In this document: one piece after another, positions 17,848-29,363 of the stretch
Layout: every line of letters begins with the position of its first letter
How positions within the stretch are numbered: the first letter of the stretch is position 1
Made by a program: the position numbers and the translations under genes
Notes under the pieces: generated by a model
Told to the model about the DNA's origin: nothing
Database searches by the model: none
What the model saw: the letters and a program-made list of their open reading frames with translations, nothing else
From: Rhizobium sp.
Lineage (GTDB): Bacteria > Pseudomonadota > Gammaproteobacteria > Burkholderiales > Thiobacillaceae
NCBI GenBank assembly: GCA_019459285.1
Contig: JAIBEL010000011.1
Span: forward strand, 1-64,000
Direction: 5' to 3'
Length of the DNA stretch: 64,000 nucleotides

Positions 17848-17988
17848 ATGAAACCCAACTATCAGTACGAAAAACGGCAACGCGAGCTGGAAAAGAAGAA
17901 GAAGAAAGCCGAGAAAGAGCTCAAGAAAACCACGGTGCCCGAGACGCCTCCGGTGCCGGAGACGGTCGTTCCACAGGACAAGACATAA
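17848..17988 (+). CDS. 46-residue Lys/Glu-rich conserved small protein
   Basis: Very short ORF from ATG 17848 to TAA 17988 with a highly charged helix, MKPNYQYEKRQRELEKKKKKAE, and a Pro/Val/Thr tail. Peptides starting MKPNYQ(F/Y)EKRQ and rich in Lys recur in betaproteobacteria, which supports it as real. Likely a coiled or disordered nucleic-acid-associated peptide, but this is a guess. AGG at 17844-17846 is a weak ribosome-binding site. Confidence 0.65.
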   Translation: MKPNYQYEKRQRELEKKKKKAEKELKKTTVPETPPVPETVVPQDKT

Positions 17989-18074
17989 GGATCGACACCT
18001 CGATGCCGGCGGGCGTGAATCCGTGCATGCCCGGTTCGGCATCTGCATGCCGGCATCTACGGGGACCTGATCCG

Positions 18075-18278
18075 TTACGTGTCGTGCTCGCGCTGACTTG
18101 CCTGCCACTGGGCAAAGCGGGCGCGGATTTCCGGCATTGTCTTGGCTTCATCGAGCAGTTGATGAATTGCCGACAGCCCGCAGTGGGCATCGATCAGCGT
18201 CTGCAGCATATCCAATAGTTCCGATTCCACGATATCGCTTCGTTCGGCGTGCGGTGGCGCATTCCTGGCCGTCATCAT
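18075..18278 (-). CDS. Small hypothetical protein
   Basis: 67 residues; ATG 18278 (or the next codon) is preceded on the minus strand by a strong AGGAGG, six bases away. Helical, with MLQTLIDAHCGLSAIHQLLDEAKTMP; no membrane segment or known motif. Codon use fits neighbours. The good ribosome-binding site is the main support. Confidence 0.5.
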   Translation of the reverse strand: MMTARNAPPHAERSDIVESELLDMLQTLIDAHCGLSAIHQLLDEAKTMPEIRARFAQWQASQREHDT

Positions 18279-18394
18279 GACGCACCTCCTGAGTGATCCG
18301 ACGATCAGGGAGGTGCGATTACCATGCCAGGAAACTGGTAAGTTTCAACCACAGCGAACGCGCGCACCGGACGGCGCGAACAGCCTGTCCCGGG

Positions 18395-19432
18395 TCAGGG
18401 CGCCGGATTGGGGAACTGGAGGTGGATGCGTTCGATATCCGCCAGAATGTCAGGGCTCAGCCTGGTCTGGCGCGCCGCCAGATTCTCCTGCAACTGCGCC
18501 GTCGTGGTGGCGCCGACGATCGTACTGCCGACGCACCAGCGGTTATAGACGAAACCCAGCGCCAGCTGGGTGGGCGTCAGGCCATGTCGCCGGGCGAGTG
18601 CTGCATACGCGGCCACGGCCGGCGCCGTGTTGGGCTTGCCGTAGCGGCCGGCGAATCCGGTAAACAGATTCACCCGTCCTGGCGTTTTCGGGTCATCCAG
18701 GTATTTGCCGGACAGCACGCCGAAGCCGAGTGGCGAGTAAGCCAGCAAGCTGATGCGTTCGCGGAAGCCGATCTCGGACAGGCCGTTTTCCCAGGTCCGG
18801 TTCAGCAGACTGTAGGCGTTCTGGACCGAAACCGGGCGGGGCAGTCCCAGCGCATCGGCCAGCCGCAGCACCGTCATCAGCCCCCACGGTGTCTCATTGG
18901 ACAGCCCCCAGTGACGAATCCTGCCTGCCCGGATGAAATCAGCCACCGCGGCCAGGGTTTCCTGCAGCGGCACGGTCTCGCGCTCCTGGGACGGGTCGAA
19001 GTGATAGTGGCCGAACATGGGCACATTGCGATCGGGCCAATGCAGTTGATAGAGATCGACGTAGTCCGTCTGCAGCCGCTGCAGCGATCCGTCGAGCGCC
19101 TGTTGCAGGTTCGGCCGGTTGAAATCGAGCCGGCCTTCCCGGATCCAGTCCAATGCCCGGCCCGGGCCGGTTGCCTTGGTCGCCAGGACGATGCGGTCGC
19201 GCGCCTGGCGCTTCAGCCAGGTACCCACATGGCGTTCGGTCAGTCCCGTCGTCTCCGCCCGTGCCGGCACCGGGTACATCTCGGCGGTATCGATGAAGTT
19301 GACGCCCTGACCCAGGGCATAGTCCAGTTGGGCATGCGCGTCGGCCTCGCTGTTCTGCTGTCCGAAAGTCATGGTGCCCAGACAGACAGAGGGGACGGAC
19401 AGGTCGCTGTTGCCGAGAAGGATTGTATTCAT
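18395..19432 (-). CDS. Aldo/keto reductase (Tas-like)
   Basis: 345 residues, TIM-barrel NADPH-dependent aldo/keto reductase. The signature runs GTMTFGQQNS at the start, FIDTAEMY with catalytic Asp and Tyr, the Lys in LATKATG, LYQLHWPD, and the late cofactor-binding block VGATTTAQLQENL. Similar in length and motifs to E. coli Tas. Physiological substrate unknown. Single gene, divergent from the EAL-HDOD gene with a 207-bp gap. Confidence 0.93.
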   Translation of the reverse strand: MNTILLGNSDLSVPSVCLGTMTFGQQNSEADAHAQLDYALGQGVNFIDTAEMYPVPARAETTGLTERHVGTWLKRQARDRIVLATKATGPGRALDWIREGRLDFNRPNLQQALDGSLQRLQTDYVDLYQLHWPDRNVPMFGHYHFDPSQERETVPLQETLAAVADFIRAGRIRHWGLSNETPWGLMTVLRLADALGLPRPVSVQNAYSLLNRTWENGLSEIGFRERISLLAYSPLGFGVLSGKYLDDPKTPGRVNLFTGFAGRYGKPNTAPAVAAYAALARRHGLTPTQLALGFVYNRWCVGSTIVGATTTAQLQENLAARQTRLSPDILADIERIHLQFPNPAP

Positions 19433-19639
19433 CTGGAAGGATGGGCCTCAAGTTCTGTGGGGATGCGCCGCTACCTCGTCTTGCGAAGCGCACGAAGATG
19501 CAGCGATGCGTCTCTGACCCCCGTCACGGGCACCGGTTCAGACGACACCCGCATTCGGCACCCCGGCCCCCGTGGCGATGCCGACAGATAGAATGCTCTG
19601 CTGAGAACGATATAAACACAAGTCTTGCGAGGAGACTGG

Positions 19640-20890
19640 ATGGGCACGGAAACCTTTCTGGCGCGGCAACCTATTGTGGATGCCGAACATCGCCTGTTCG
19701 CCTACGAACTTCTGTTCAGGCAGTCGATGGCCTCCGTCTCGGCCCAGATCAGCAGCCAGCTGCAGGCCGGCGTCGGCGTCATCGGCAACACCCTCTGTCT
19801 CGGCCCCGACTGGCTGCTGCAAGGCAAGCTCGCCTTCATCAATCTCGACGAAGCCACTCTGATGAGCGATTTTGTCTGCCTGCTGCCACCCCAGCATGTG
19901 GTCTACGAAATTCTCGAGACCGTCCCCGTCTCGTCGGTGCTGATCGCCCGCATCCGGGAGCTCCGGCAACTCGGCTACCGTTTCGCCCTGGATGATTTCG
20001 TCTGTCTGGAGGAGTACCGCCCGCTGCTGCCGATGGTCGACTTCGTGAAGCTCGACGTGCTCGAACAGCATCCCGAAAAAACCGTGGAAATCCTCGCGCA
20101 CATCCAACGCGACTTCAAAGGCCAGTTCATCGCCGAGAAGGTCGAGACCCGCGAGATGTTCGAACTCTGCCGCAACAGCGGCATCCAGTATTTCCAGGGC
20201 TATTATTTCGCCCGCCCGGAGAATCTGGCCAACAAATCCATCCAGCCGGGCCAGCTGGCCGTGCTCGACCTGATGAACAAGGTCAGCAACTGCGAAGACC
20301 TGAGCGACATCGAAGAGCCGCTGCGCCGCAATGCCGCACTGACCCTGCGTCTGCTGCGCTATGCCAACTCCGCAGCCGCAGGGCTCCAGCAGCAGATTCA
20401 CACGGTGCGCCAGGCGCTGACCCTGATCGGGATGAAGACACTGTATCGCTGGCTGGCCTTGCTGCTGGTCACCGCCAAACCGACGCCCACCAACGCCCTG
20501 GCGGCGCGGACGGCCGTGACGCGCGGCCGCATCTGCGAACTGCTCGGCCAGTCCCGGCTCGACCGCCAGGCCCAGGACGAATTGTTCATCACCGGGCTGT
20601 TCTCCCTGGCCGAACCGCTGATGGAAGTCCCGCTTGCCCGGCTGCTCGAACGGCTCCCGATGCCCGATTCCGTCGTTAAGGCCCTGGTCCACCAGACGGG
20701 GCCTTATGCACCCTTCCTGAAACTCGCCGAAGCGTCGGAACGCGGCGATTTCGAGCGCATCGCCCGCTACGCCAGCGACATCGATTCCAGTCCGGAAGAA
20801 GTCAATCTTGCCCAACTGCGGTCGCTCGCCTGGACCGAAGAACTGACCAGCGAAGCCAGCCCTGCGACGGACGAATCTGCTTGCGACTGA
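19640..20890 (+). CDS. Degenerate EAL plus HDOD signalling protein (YuxH-type)
   Basis: 416 residues; ATG 19640 is chosen because GAGGAG precedes it at 19629-19634 and the family starts MxxxxFLARQPI. The EAL-like domain (about 1-200) has YELLFR where active phosphodiesterases have the EAL motif, so hydrolysis of c-di-GMP is unlikely. HDOD domain about 205-390 (NAALTLRLLRYANSAAAG, TVRQALTLIGM). Such proteins act as regulators by binding partners or nucleotides. Monocistronic. Confidence 0.9.
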   Translation: MGTETFLARQPIVDAEHRLFAYELLFRQSMASVSAQISSQLQAGVGVIGNTLCLGPDWLLQGKLAFINLDEATLMSDFVCLLPPQHVVYEILETVPVSSVLIARIRELRQLGYRFALDDFVCLEEYRPLLPMVDFVKLDVLEQHPEKTVEILAHIQRDFKGQFIAEKVETREMFELCRNSGIQYFQGYYFARPENLANKSIQPGQLAVLDLMNKVSNCEDLSDIEEPLRRNAALTLRLLRYANSAAAGLQQQIHTVRQALTLIGMKTLYRWLALLLVTAKPTPTNALAARTAVTRGRICELLGQSRLDRQAQDELFITGLFSLAEPLMEVPLARLLERLPMPDSVVKALVHQTGPYAPFLKLAEASERGDFERIARYASDIDSSPEEVNLAQLRSLAWTEELTSEASPATDESACD

Positions 20891-20944
20891 CCGCCTGCGA
20901 TCCCGCCCGCCATGAAAAATGCGTGCCCTGGACCCGAAACGCGA

Positions 20945-21616
20945 TCAGGCCGGCTGACGATCCGTCACCGGCAAGTGGCCTGTCTTGACGAAGATCGTAC
21001 ACCCCGTGCGGCTGAAGGGTTGGTGGCGGCTCATATGCGGACTGCGGATCTAGGTACCTGTCGGGTAGCGGCCGTATTCGTCCTCGAACACGCCGGACAG
21101 GACCAGGATCTCCTCGCCCCCAAAATGCGCATGCTGCTGGAAATACGTCTCGGGTTGCCAGCGGACCAGCGCGGCGTGTTCATGCCGGTACTGATGCAGG
21201 GGCATGACGCTCAGGCCGGGCACCAGGCCGGGGGACCAGGGCATCTTCGCCGTATCGATCCGCACGACGGCGACATCCTCCGGTTCGAACGGATAGCGCT
21301 TGATGAACAGGACGCAGCCCTGATCGCTACGCAACGTGCGCGACGCGCCTGGTGGATAGCGCAGGTAGGCACCCGCCGGATACCCGGCCGGCCCCTCCAG
21401 CAGCGTTCCTTCCAGGACCAGGCTTTCCTCGCCCAGCCCCTGGCCGGGCGGCTCGAGCGCACATCCCGGCGCGCACCGCACCACGCTGGTTGCCTGGACA
21501 TCCTCCGCGTCGACGCGATCGAGCAGCTTGCAGCCGCCCCGCGCGCCATCCGTCGCCAGCCACGCCATCGCTTCCGTATCCAGCACGGCGCGTGCGTTCA
21601 AATCGGCATTCATCAC
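20945..21616 (-). pseudogene. ChrR-type double-cupin protein interrupted by an in-frame amber codon
   Basis: Homologous along its length to the intact gene at 57929-58585. Translation from ATG 21616 stops after 188 residues at TAG (21052-21050) within GRYPTGT; the paralogue has Trp at that codon (GRYPAGSW). The same frame continues with IRSPHMSRHQPFSR and CTIFVK to a TGA at 20947-20945, matching the paralogue's last 30 residues. So a single base change, Trp TGG to TAG, truncates it. ChrR-like cupins bind Zn through His/Glu (HAHFGGEE here) and can act as anti-sigma or sensor proteins. The shortened product may still fold, since only the last strands are lost. No sigma factor gene nearby. Confidence 0.85.
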
Positions 21617-21875
21617 CCTATACCCTCTTCCAGGCTTGTCGCCCTTGTGAAAACGTATTGTCCAACCGTCATGTCAGACAATAAAGCCCTTTCTGGATGA
21701 CGGGCATCAGGAAAAAACCGATGGACTTCGAGCGCCGAACGATATTCGGGTCGAGCGCGTCATCTTGGCTCCGCGAGAAGTCGTATCGACCTGTTATTCT
21801 GCATTTCATTTTTTGGGCGGGATACCGATACCAATCGGATATCGTCAATTTCTACCGCCCCCTGGTAGCTGCCGC

Positions 21876-22991
21876 ATGACTGAGATCCCGCCACACGGCT
21901 TTTTGCGGCGCTGGCCCTTGATGGGCGTGGCGCCCGACGACTCGGAAGACCTCCGCCTGAAGAAAGCGGTGATGACGATCACGTCCACCAGCATCGCCTT
22001 CCTGGCCATCTTCTGGGGCGGTTTCTACCTGTACAACGGCTATCCCTTCTCCGGCGTCATTGCGCTCGCGTATTCCGTCATTTCCTTCAGCAGTACCCTG
22101 CATTTTTTCAAGACCCGGCACTTCGCCTCCTTCTGCTTCAGCCAGCAGCTGTTCGCTCTGCTGCTTCCATATCTCCTGATGTGGAGCCTGGGCGGCTTTG
22201 CCAACGGCAGCGTGGTAATGATCTGGGCCGTCTTCGCGCCGCTGGCGGCCTTGTTCTTTATCGACCTGAAGGCGGCAACGCGCTGGATGCTGGCCTTTCT
22301 CGCCCTGCTCGTCCTCTCCGCGCTCCTCGACCAGACCTTTGCCGCCCATGCACGCCCGATGCCGGCCGGACTCAATACCTTCTACTTTCTCCTGAACCTC
22401 GGCTGCGGCTTCATCCTGATTGCGATCATGCTGTATTACTTCGTCAAGGATCGCGAATCCGCCTACACGAAGCTGCAGCAACGCGAGACGCACATCCGCG
22501 AACTGATGCTCACCGACCCCCTCACCGATGTGGCAAACCGCCGGCACCTGGACAGCAGGATGGTCATGGAACTGAACCGCCAGATGCGCTATGGCCCGCC
22601 CTTGTCCGTCATCCTGACCGACATCGACTGGTTCAAGCGCGTAAACGACACCTACGGACATGCAGTGGGCGACACCGTACTCAAGACATTTTCCGACCAT
22701 CTCAGGGACAGTCTCCGCGTCAGCGATTTCGTCGCACGTTATGGCGGGGAAGAATTCGTGCTGCTGCTGCCCAACACCACGATCGAGGACGCCACCGCCT
22801 TGGCAGAGCGGATACGCGAAACAACCAAGCACCTCCTGTTTGCGCAGCCTGGACTGTGCCTGACGGCCAGCTTCGGCGTAACGGCTGCGCGGCCCGGAGA
22901 AACCATGACAGAAATCTTGTCGCGTGCCGACGAAGCGATGTACCAATCCAAATCCCATGGCAGGGACCGGGTCAGCGTGCTGATGGAATGA
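21876..22991 (+). CDS. Membrane-bound diguanylate cyclase
   Basis: 371 residues from ATG 21876. Five or six hydrophobic helices (about 30-195) form an N-terminal membrane sensor of no recognised type, then a coiled linker and a GGDEF domain (about 210-371). GGEEF is intact and RVSD stands at the I-site position, so activity with product inhibition is expected. A longer reading from 21765 lacks a ribosome-binding site. Its own upstream gap of 259 bp suggests a separate promoter. Confidence 0.9.
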   Translation: MTEIPPHGFLRRWPLMGVAPDDSEDLRLKKAVMTITSTSIAFLAIFWGGFYLYNGYPFSGVIALAYSVISFSSTLHFFKTRHFASFCFSQQLFALLLPYLLMWSLGGFANGSVVMIWAVFAPLAALFFIDLKAATRWMLAFLALLVLSALLDQTFAAHARPMPAGLNTFYFLLNLGCGFILIAIMLYYFVKDRESAYTKLQQRETHIRELMLTDPLTDVANRRHLDSRMVMELNRQMRYGPPLSVILTDIDWFKRVNDTYGHAVGDTVLKTFSDHLRDSLRVSDFVARYGGEEFVLLLPNTTIEDATALAERIRETTKHLLFAQPGLCLTASFGVTAARPGETMTEILSRADEAMYQSKSHGRDRVSVLME

Positions 22992-23029
22992 CCCGGCTGC
23001 CAGGTCTCGCCAGGTGCCGAACGGCCGGC

Positions 23030-23623
23030 TCAACGTATCGCGAGATCCTGCACCCAGACCAGCTCGCAGGCGCCGTTGCCCGAATCGCTGCGCGTCATCG
23101 AACTGTTCCAGTGCCAGCCGTCCGGCGCTTGCACGCGTACGAGATAACCGCTCAGCGCGACGATCTGGCCCGCACGCACCGTGCCCAGGCGTCGCTTGAT
23201 GTCGTCGTTGGCGGGGATCATGTGCATGTTCGCGCTATGCGCGACGATATCCACCGGCGGAATCGGCGGCGCACCCGACCAGCGGTAGAAATAGAAACGG
23301 TTGCCCTGGCTGATCTGCAGGCGATACAGCACGGTGCTATCCGACATCAGTCCCCAGCCCAGTGCGAGATCGACTGGAGATAGATCGGCTTCGCGGCCCG
23401 CATGATAGGACTCCGTGGCGAGCACGCGGGCCTGCAGCGAGAACGTTGCAGCCGGCATGATCCGGTAGCCCGCCACCGAAAACGCCGGCAGACCCGATCG
23501 GTCGATCTGCACCGGGTCGCCCGGTGCCAGGATGCCCGCGGCATGGTCGATGGGTCGCGTGGAAAAATGATTCCACGCACCGGCAGCGATGGCAACGATG
23601 AGCAGGACTGGAACGAGTCGCAT
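23030..23623 (-). CDS. Membrane-anchored exported protein, function unknown
   Basis: 197 residues; ATG 23623 begins a signal-anchor (MRLVPVLLIVAIAAGAWNHF). The rest is a beta-rich soluble domain with YRIMPAATFSLQARVLAT, LALGWGLMSD, RFYFYRWSG and a C-terminal GYLVRVQAPDGWHWNSS. This pattern (GWG..SD, WHW.SS..R.D.G.GACE) occurs in unassigned periplasmic proteins of proteobacteria. Convergent with the GGDEF gene, divergent from the SYLF gene. Confidence 0.72.
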   Translation of the reverse strand: MRLVPVLLIVAIAAGAWNHFSTRPIDHAAGILAPGDPVQIDRSGLPAFSVAGYRIMPAATFSLQARVLATESYHAGREADLSPVDLALGWGLMSDSTVLYRLQISQGNRFYFYRWSGAPPIPPVDIVAHSANMHMIPANDDIKRRLGTVRAGQIVALSGYLVRVQAPDGWHWNSSMTRSDSGNGACELVWVQDLAIR

Positions 23624-23747
23624 GGGCGGGCAGAAGAGATGAATGCTTCCCTCTATCGGACAGATCCGTCGCGCGATTGAGTTGTCCACTGACTACCCTG
23701 TGCTGCACTACGCTGTTTATATGAAGCCTGTACGAAGGAGAACGCCC

Positions 23748-24317
23748 ATGAATCCCATGATTGCGACACGGCAGAACCTCGTTCCCGTCCTGATGCTGAC
23801 GACCCTGGCTGCCTTGTTCCTCGCCGCCCCGATGGCGCACGCAGCCAGCGCGTCCAAAATCGATCACGAAGTGGGCGCGACGCTGAAGGCCTTCCAGAAA
23901 ATCGAAGGTGCCAAGGCCTATCTCGGCATTGCCAAAGGCGCGCTGGTATTTCCCAAGGTCTACAAAGCAGGCATCGGAGTCGGCGGCGAATACGGCGAAG
24001 GCGCGCTGCGGGTTGACGGCAAGTCCGTCGCCTACTACAGCACCGCCGCCGCCTCCATCGGCTTCCAGCTGGGCGCACAAGCCAAGAGCATCGTCATCCT
24101 CTTCACCAACGAATCCGCCCTCGACAAATTCCGCGCAAGCGAAGGCTGGAAAGTCGGCGTGGACGGCTCTGTCGCCCTGGTGGATCTCGGCGTCGGCAAA
24201 GCGGTCGACACCAACAATATCAAGGATCCGATCGTCGGCTTCATCTTCGGCCAGAAAGGACTGATGTACAACCTGACGCTGGAAGGCTCGAAGTTCACCA
24301 AGCTGGACAAGAAGTAA
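23748..24317 (+). CDS. SYLF/YSC84-domain lipid-binding protein, secreted
   Basis: 189 residues. ATG 23748 is chosen since AAGGAG lies at 23735-23740; a signal peptide follows and ends near APMAHAASA. The mature protein is one SYLF (DUF500) domain: AKAYLGIAKGALVFPKVYKAGIGVGGEYGEG, YYSTAAASIGFQLGAQAKSIV, GVDGSVALVDLGVG and GFIFGQKGLMYNL. SYLF domains bind phosphoinositides in eukaryotes; bacterial secreted forms are of unknown role, probably envelope related. Confidence 0.92.
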   Translation: MNPMIATRQNLVPVLMLTTLAALFLAAPMAHAASASKIDHEVGATLKAFQKIEGAKAYLGIAKGALVFPKVYKAGIGVGGEYGEGALRVDGKSVAYYSTAAASIGFQLGAQAKSIVILFTNESALDKFRASEGWKVGVDGSVALVDLGVGKAVDTNNIKDPIVGFIFGQKGLMYNLTLEGSKFTKLDKK

Positions 24318-24624
24318 TCACGACCCGTCACGGACGGGACGGGGATCGTCAAGGGAGTTCTGGCGCTGTGACGGACTCAATGGGTGAAGCCTGTGCTAGC
24401 GTAAACTCGCCCGTCAAACCCTGAAAAGATCCTTAGTCACTCTGGTCGAAGAGTCCAGGCAGACTGACGAAGTCGATCCCGCCTGCGCCAATATCCACAA
24501 GGCTTTCCGAAACCCGGGGCAATTCAGTCCGCCCCTTTGATTTCCATGCATCGTCGCACCATGCTACGTGCCCGCTGCCTGGGAACCGTACCTCAAACAG
24601 GAAATGCCATGAGTTGGCCGAACA
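24318..24624. other. Intergenic region with one degenerate copy of the window's dispersed repeat
   Basis: 307 bp upstream of the antiporter gene; no gene seen. Bases 24520-24543 read CAATTCAGTCCG then CCCCTTTGATT, a diverged copy of the repeat common at 43.7-59.3 kb. This is the clearest copy in the first 43 kb. Confidence 0.5.
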
Positions 24625-25935
24625 ATGACTAACGCACAATGGTTCATATTCGTTGGGTGCCTATTGCTTTTCATGGGCGTGACTTTTACCGTCCTCAAAC
24701 GCCTGCCGGTCACATCGGCCATTATCTATCTGGCGGTGGGACTGCTGGTAGGGCCAACGTTCCTCGATCTGTTTCACTTCAATCCGCTCAAGGAATCGGC
24801 GCTATTGGAAGTACTGACCGAAGTCGCGGTGCTGATTTCCCTGTTTTCCGCTGGCGTCAAAATGCCGGTGCCGTTCGGTTTTGCGCGTTGGCGCGCGCCG
24901 GTGCTGCTGGCAACGGTATCGATGGTGTTGAGCGTCGGGATGGTCGCCGCCTTCGCCTATTACCTGCCCGGTCTGCCGTTGGGTGCGGGTGTCTTGCTGG
25001 GCGCGATCCTGGCGCCAACCGATCCTGTGCTGGCGACCGACATCCAGAGCCGTCATCCTGGCGACCGCGACCAATTGCGCTTCACCTTGACCTCTGAAGC
25101 AGGCATGAACGACGGCACTGCCTTTCCGTTTGTCATGCTGGGAATGGGGTTGTTGGGCCTGCACGAGATCGGTGATTTCGGCCTGCAATGGGCCGTGGTC
25201 GACGTGCTGTGGGCGACGGTGGGCGGAATTGCGATTGGCGTGGCTGCGGGGGCCGCATTGGCACATCTGGGATGGAAGCTGCGCGGTGAACCGCACAAGC
25301 ACGAACTGTTGGACGACTTTCTCGGGCTTGGCTTGATCGGGTTGGTGTACGGTTTGACCGTGCAGGTTCATGCCTGGGGATTCCTGGCGGTATTTTTCGC
25401 CGCGGTGGCACTGCGCCAGACCGAGTTGAGGCTCGCCAACCGCCACTCCCCGGGCTTACGCTCTGCCCAGGCAGTCGAGCGTGCAGATTCGACCAATCCC
25501 GACCCCGCGGTTTCGCCGACCGTCAGCCAAGGGGCTTTGATATTCAAGGAACATCTGGAGCGGTTGTCTGAACTCATGCTGGTCCTGCTACTGGGCGGAA
25601 CGCTTTACCCCGATTCGTGGAGCTGGCAGGCGGTTGGCTTGGCGCTGTTCCTGTTCATGGTGGCGCGGCCGCTCAGCGTCTTCATCGGCCTGCTCGGTAC
25701 CCGTACATCCTGGCGCATGCACGGCATGGCGGGCTGGTTCGGAGTACGCGGCATCGGTTCGCTTTACTACCTGATGTACGCCATCCAGCATGGGTTACCT
25801 GAACCCCTGGCGCTGGAACTGATGCAACTGACGCTGATCGTGGTTACGCTGTCCATATTGATCCACGGCACGAGCGTCAAACCGCTGATGGGCCGCTTCT
25901 GGCGTCGCGACAAGCATCGACCGCTACCGCCCTGA
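24625..25935 (+). CDS. CPA1-family cation/proton antiporter (NhaP-like)
   Basis: 436 residues with about 12 membrane helices. Typical CPA1 motifs are LLGAILAPTDPVLA with the TDP pair in the unwound helix and EAGMNDGTAFPF with the ND pair for cation exchange. A hydrophilic insert of about 40 residues (RLANRHSPGL to VSQGALIF) precedes the last helices. Exports Na+ or K+ in exchange for protons at the inner membrane; ion preference cannot be told. No regulatory C-terminal TrkA domain. Confidence 0.92.
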   Translation: MTNAQWFIFVGCLLLFMGVTFTVLKRLPVTSAIIYLAVGLLVGPTFLDLFHFNPLKESALLEVLTEVAVLISLFSAGVKMPVPFGFARWRAPVLLATVSMVLSVGMVAAFAYYLPGLPLGAGVLLGAILAPTDPVLATDIQSRHPGDRDQLRFTLTSEAGMNDGTAFPFVMLGMGLLGLHEIGDFGLQWAVVDVLWATVGGIAIGVAAGAALAHLGWKLRGEPHKHELLDDFLGLGLIGLVYGLTVQVHAWGFLAVFFAAVALRQTELRLANRHSPGLRSAQAVERADSTNPDPAVSPTVSQGALIFKEHLERLSELMLVLLLGGTLYPDSWSWQAVGLALFLFMVARPLSVFIGLLGTRTSWRMHGMAGWFGVRGIGSLYYLMYAIQHGLPEPLALELMQLTLIVVTLSILIHGTSVKPLMGRFWRRDKHRPLPP

Positions 25936-26251
25936 ACGGGGCTGGCCGGTAGCGGCTGGAAACGCTCGCCCAGCCTCGACATCCGCAAAGAAAACGAGAT
26001 CCAGCTTCAATGTTCGGCTAAACGCCAGGAGCGGGTGCGGCGTTTGCGTGGCAAGCCTCCCCAGGAATGGACATGCGCCCTGGTACCGGTTCGGTTCCGG
26101 ACAATGCATCCAATGGCCCTATCTATCCGGACCTTCGCCCTCGCATCTCTCAGGTCACAATGATCTGATGATATTCGGCATAATGCGCAACCTGTACGTT
26201 TCACCCATCGGCCTCGCGACATAGAGGCTGGCTCATTCAGTCAATCGAACC
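25936..26251. other. Gap between antiporter and tex, no gene recognised
   Basis: 316 bp. Short ORFs on both strands show no ribosome-binding site or family features. Two TCCGGA hexamers (about 26096 and 26128) flank an unremarkable stretch. Presumably holds the tex promoter. Confidence 0.4.
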
Positions 26252-28609
<2,358 letters not shown>

Positions 28610-28620
28610 TGTGACGCACA

Positions 28621-28656
28621 GACCCCATCGCCGACCCACGGGCCGACGATGGGGTC
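28621..28656. terminator. Hairpin between convergent tex and the DUF gene
   Basis: Perfect 10-bp inverted repeat GACCCCATCG (28621-28630) and CGATGGGGTC (28647-28656) starting 12 bp after the tex stop and touching the stop of the opposite gene. No T-run follows, so termination strength is uncertain. Confidence 0.5.
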
Positions 28657-29062
28657 AGTGCCCGATGGACGGCCTGAAGGCATTGCCCTGCGAGCGGCGA
28701 CGCCCCACTCTTGCACGGCGCTCCTGCACAAGCCCCGGAGGAAGGTTCGCCCACTGTCCATACGGATTGCGGCGATCGTCATCCCTGCGATCATCGTGAT
28801 GGATATAGCTGCAGGCGCATCGTTGCTCACTGCAACCAGACACGGGCAGACGAGGCGCCTCGCCGGACAGGAAACGGACACGCCCCAGACGCTTGGCGGA
28901 CTCGCATGCGGGAACACCGAGGCGCACTTCGACGCAATGATACTGGCTAGGCGCATCCCGTTTTGCCGAGGGCGTGGCTTGATATTTTTTCTGCCGGGTT
29001 GCGTAGCGCCACCAGATCGAGACGGCGGCCACAAACAATACGAGAGCAAGCACTTGTAGCAT
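28655..29062 (-). CDS. Single-pass membrane protein with Cys/His-rich cytoplasmic tail
   Basis: 135 residues from ATG 29062 (MLQVLALVLFVAAVSIWWRYATRQ), one N-terminal helix then a soluble tail. The tail holds conserved-looking blocks VEVRLGVPACESAKRL, RFLSGEAPRLPVSGC and CACSYIHHDDRRDDDRR; the CxC...HH group could bind metal. Similar short proteins with the CxCxYxHHxDRR motif are widespread in betaproteobacteria, function unknown. Convergent with tex. Confidence 0.72.
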   Translation of the reverse strand: MLQVLALVLFVAAVSIWWRYATRQKKYQATPSAKRDAPSQYHCVEVRLGVPACESAKRLGRVRFLSGEAPRLPVSGCSEQRCACSYIHHDDRRDDDRRNPYGQWANLPPGLVQERRARVGRRRSQGNAFRPSIGH

Positions 29063-29363
29063 TTCCGATCCCCTTTCAGACACGCCCCGACAGATCACTA
29101 TAGGCGATCGTGGCTACCTGGAAAGGCGAAGCGCCCCGTTTCCGACAAAACCGATCCTTGGCCTTGCGCCTTGCGTGCGCGTGAAATCGATCCGGTTCAC
29201 GCCGGGTTGTCAGAATGACGCAGGCCTCTTCCACTCACAAGACTTCCCGGGCCCCCCACTCAGGCTGACCATCCCGGAATCCCGACCGTCCCTGATGTCC
29301 GCCGCGCCGGCATCCACCGGGGATCGAGCCGGATGCGTGCAACGCATCGTGACGCGCAAACGA
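29063..29363. other. Gap with no recognised feature
   Basis: 301 bp upstream of the Cys/His-rich protein and downstream of the DsrE-like gene. Presumably contains the leftward gene's promoter; no ORF, hairpin or repeat stands out. Confidence 0.35.

Noticed and set aside
20945..21049. Amber codon in the cupin gene read as pyrrolysine or programmed read-through
   Set aside because: The paralogue has an ordinary Trp codon here, no pylT/pylS is visible, and a TGG to TAG change explains it simply.
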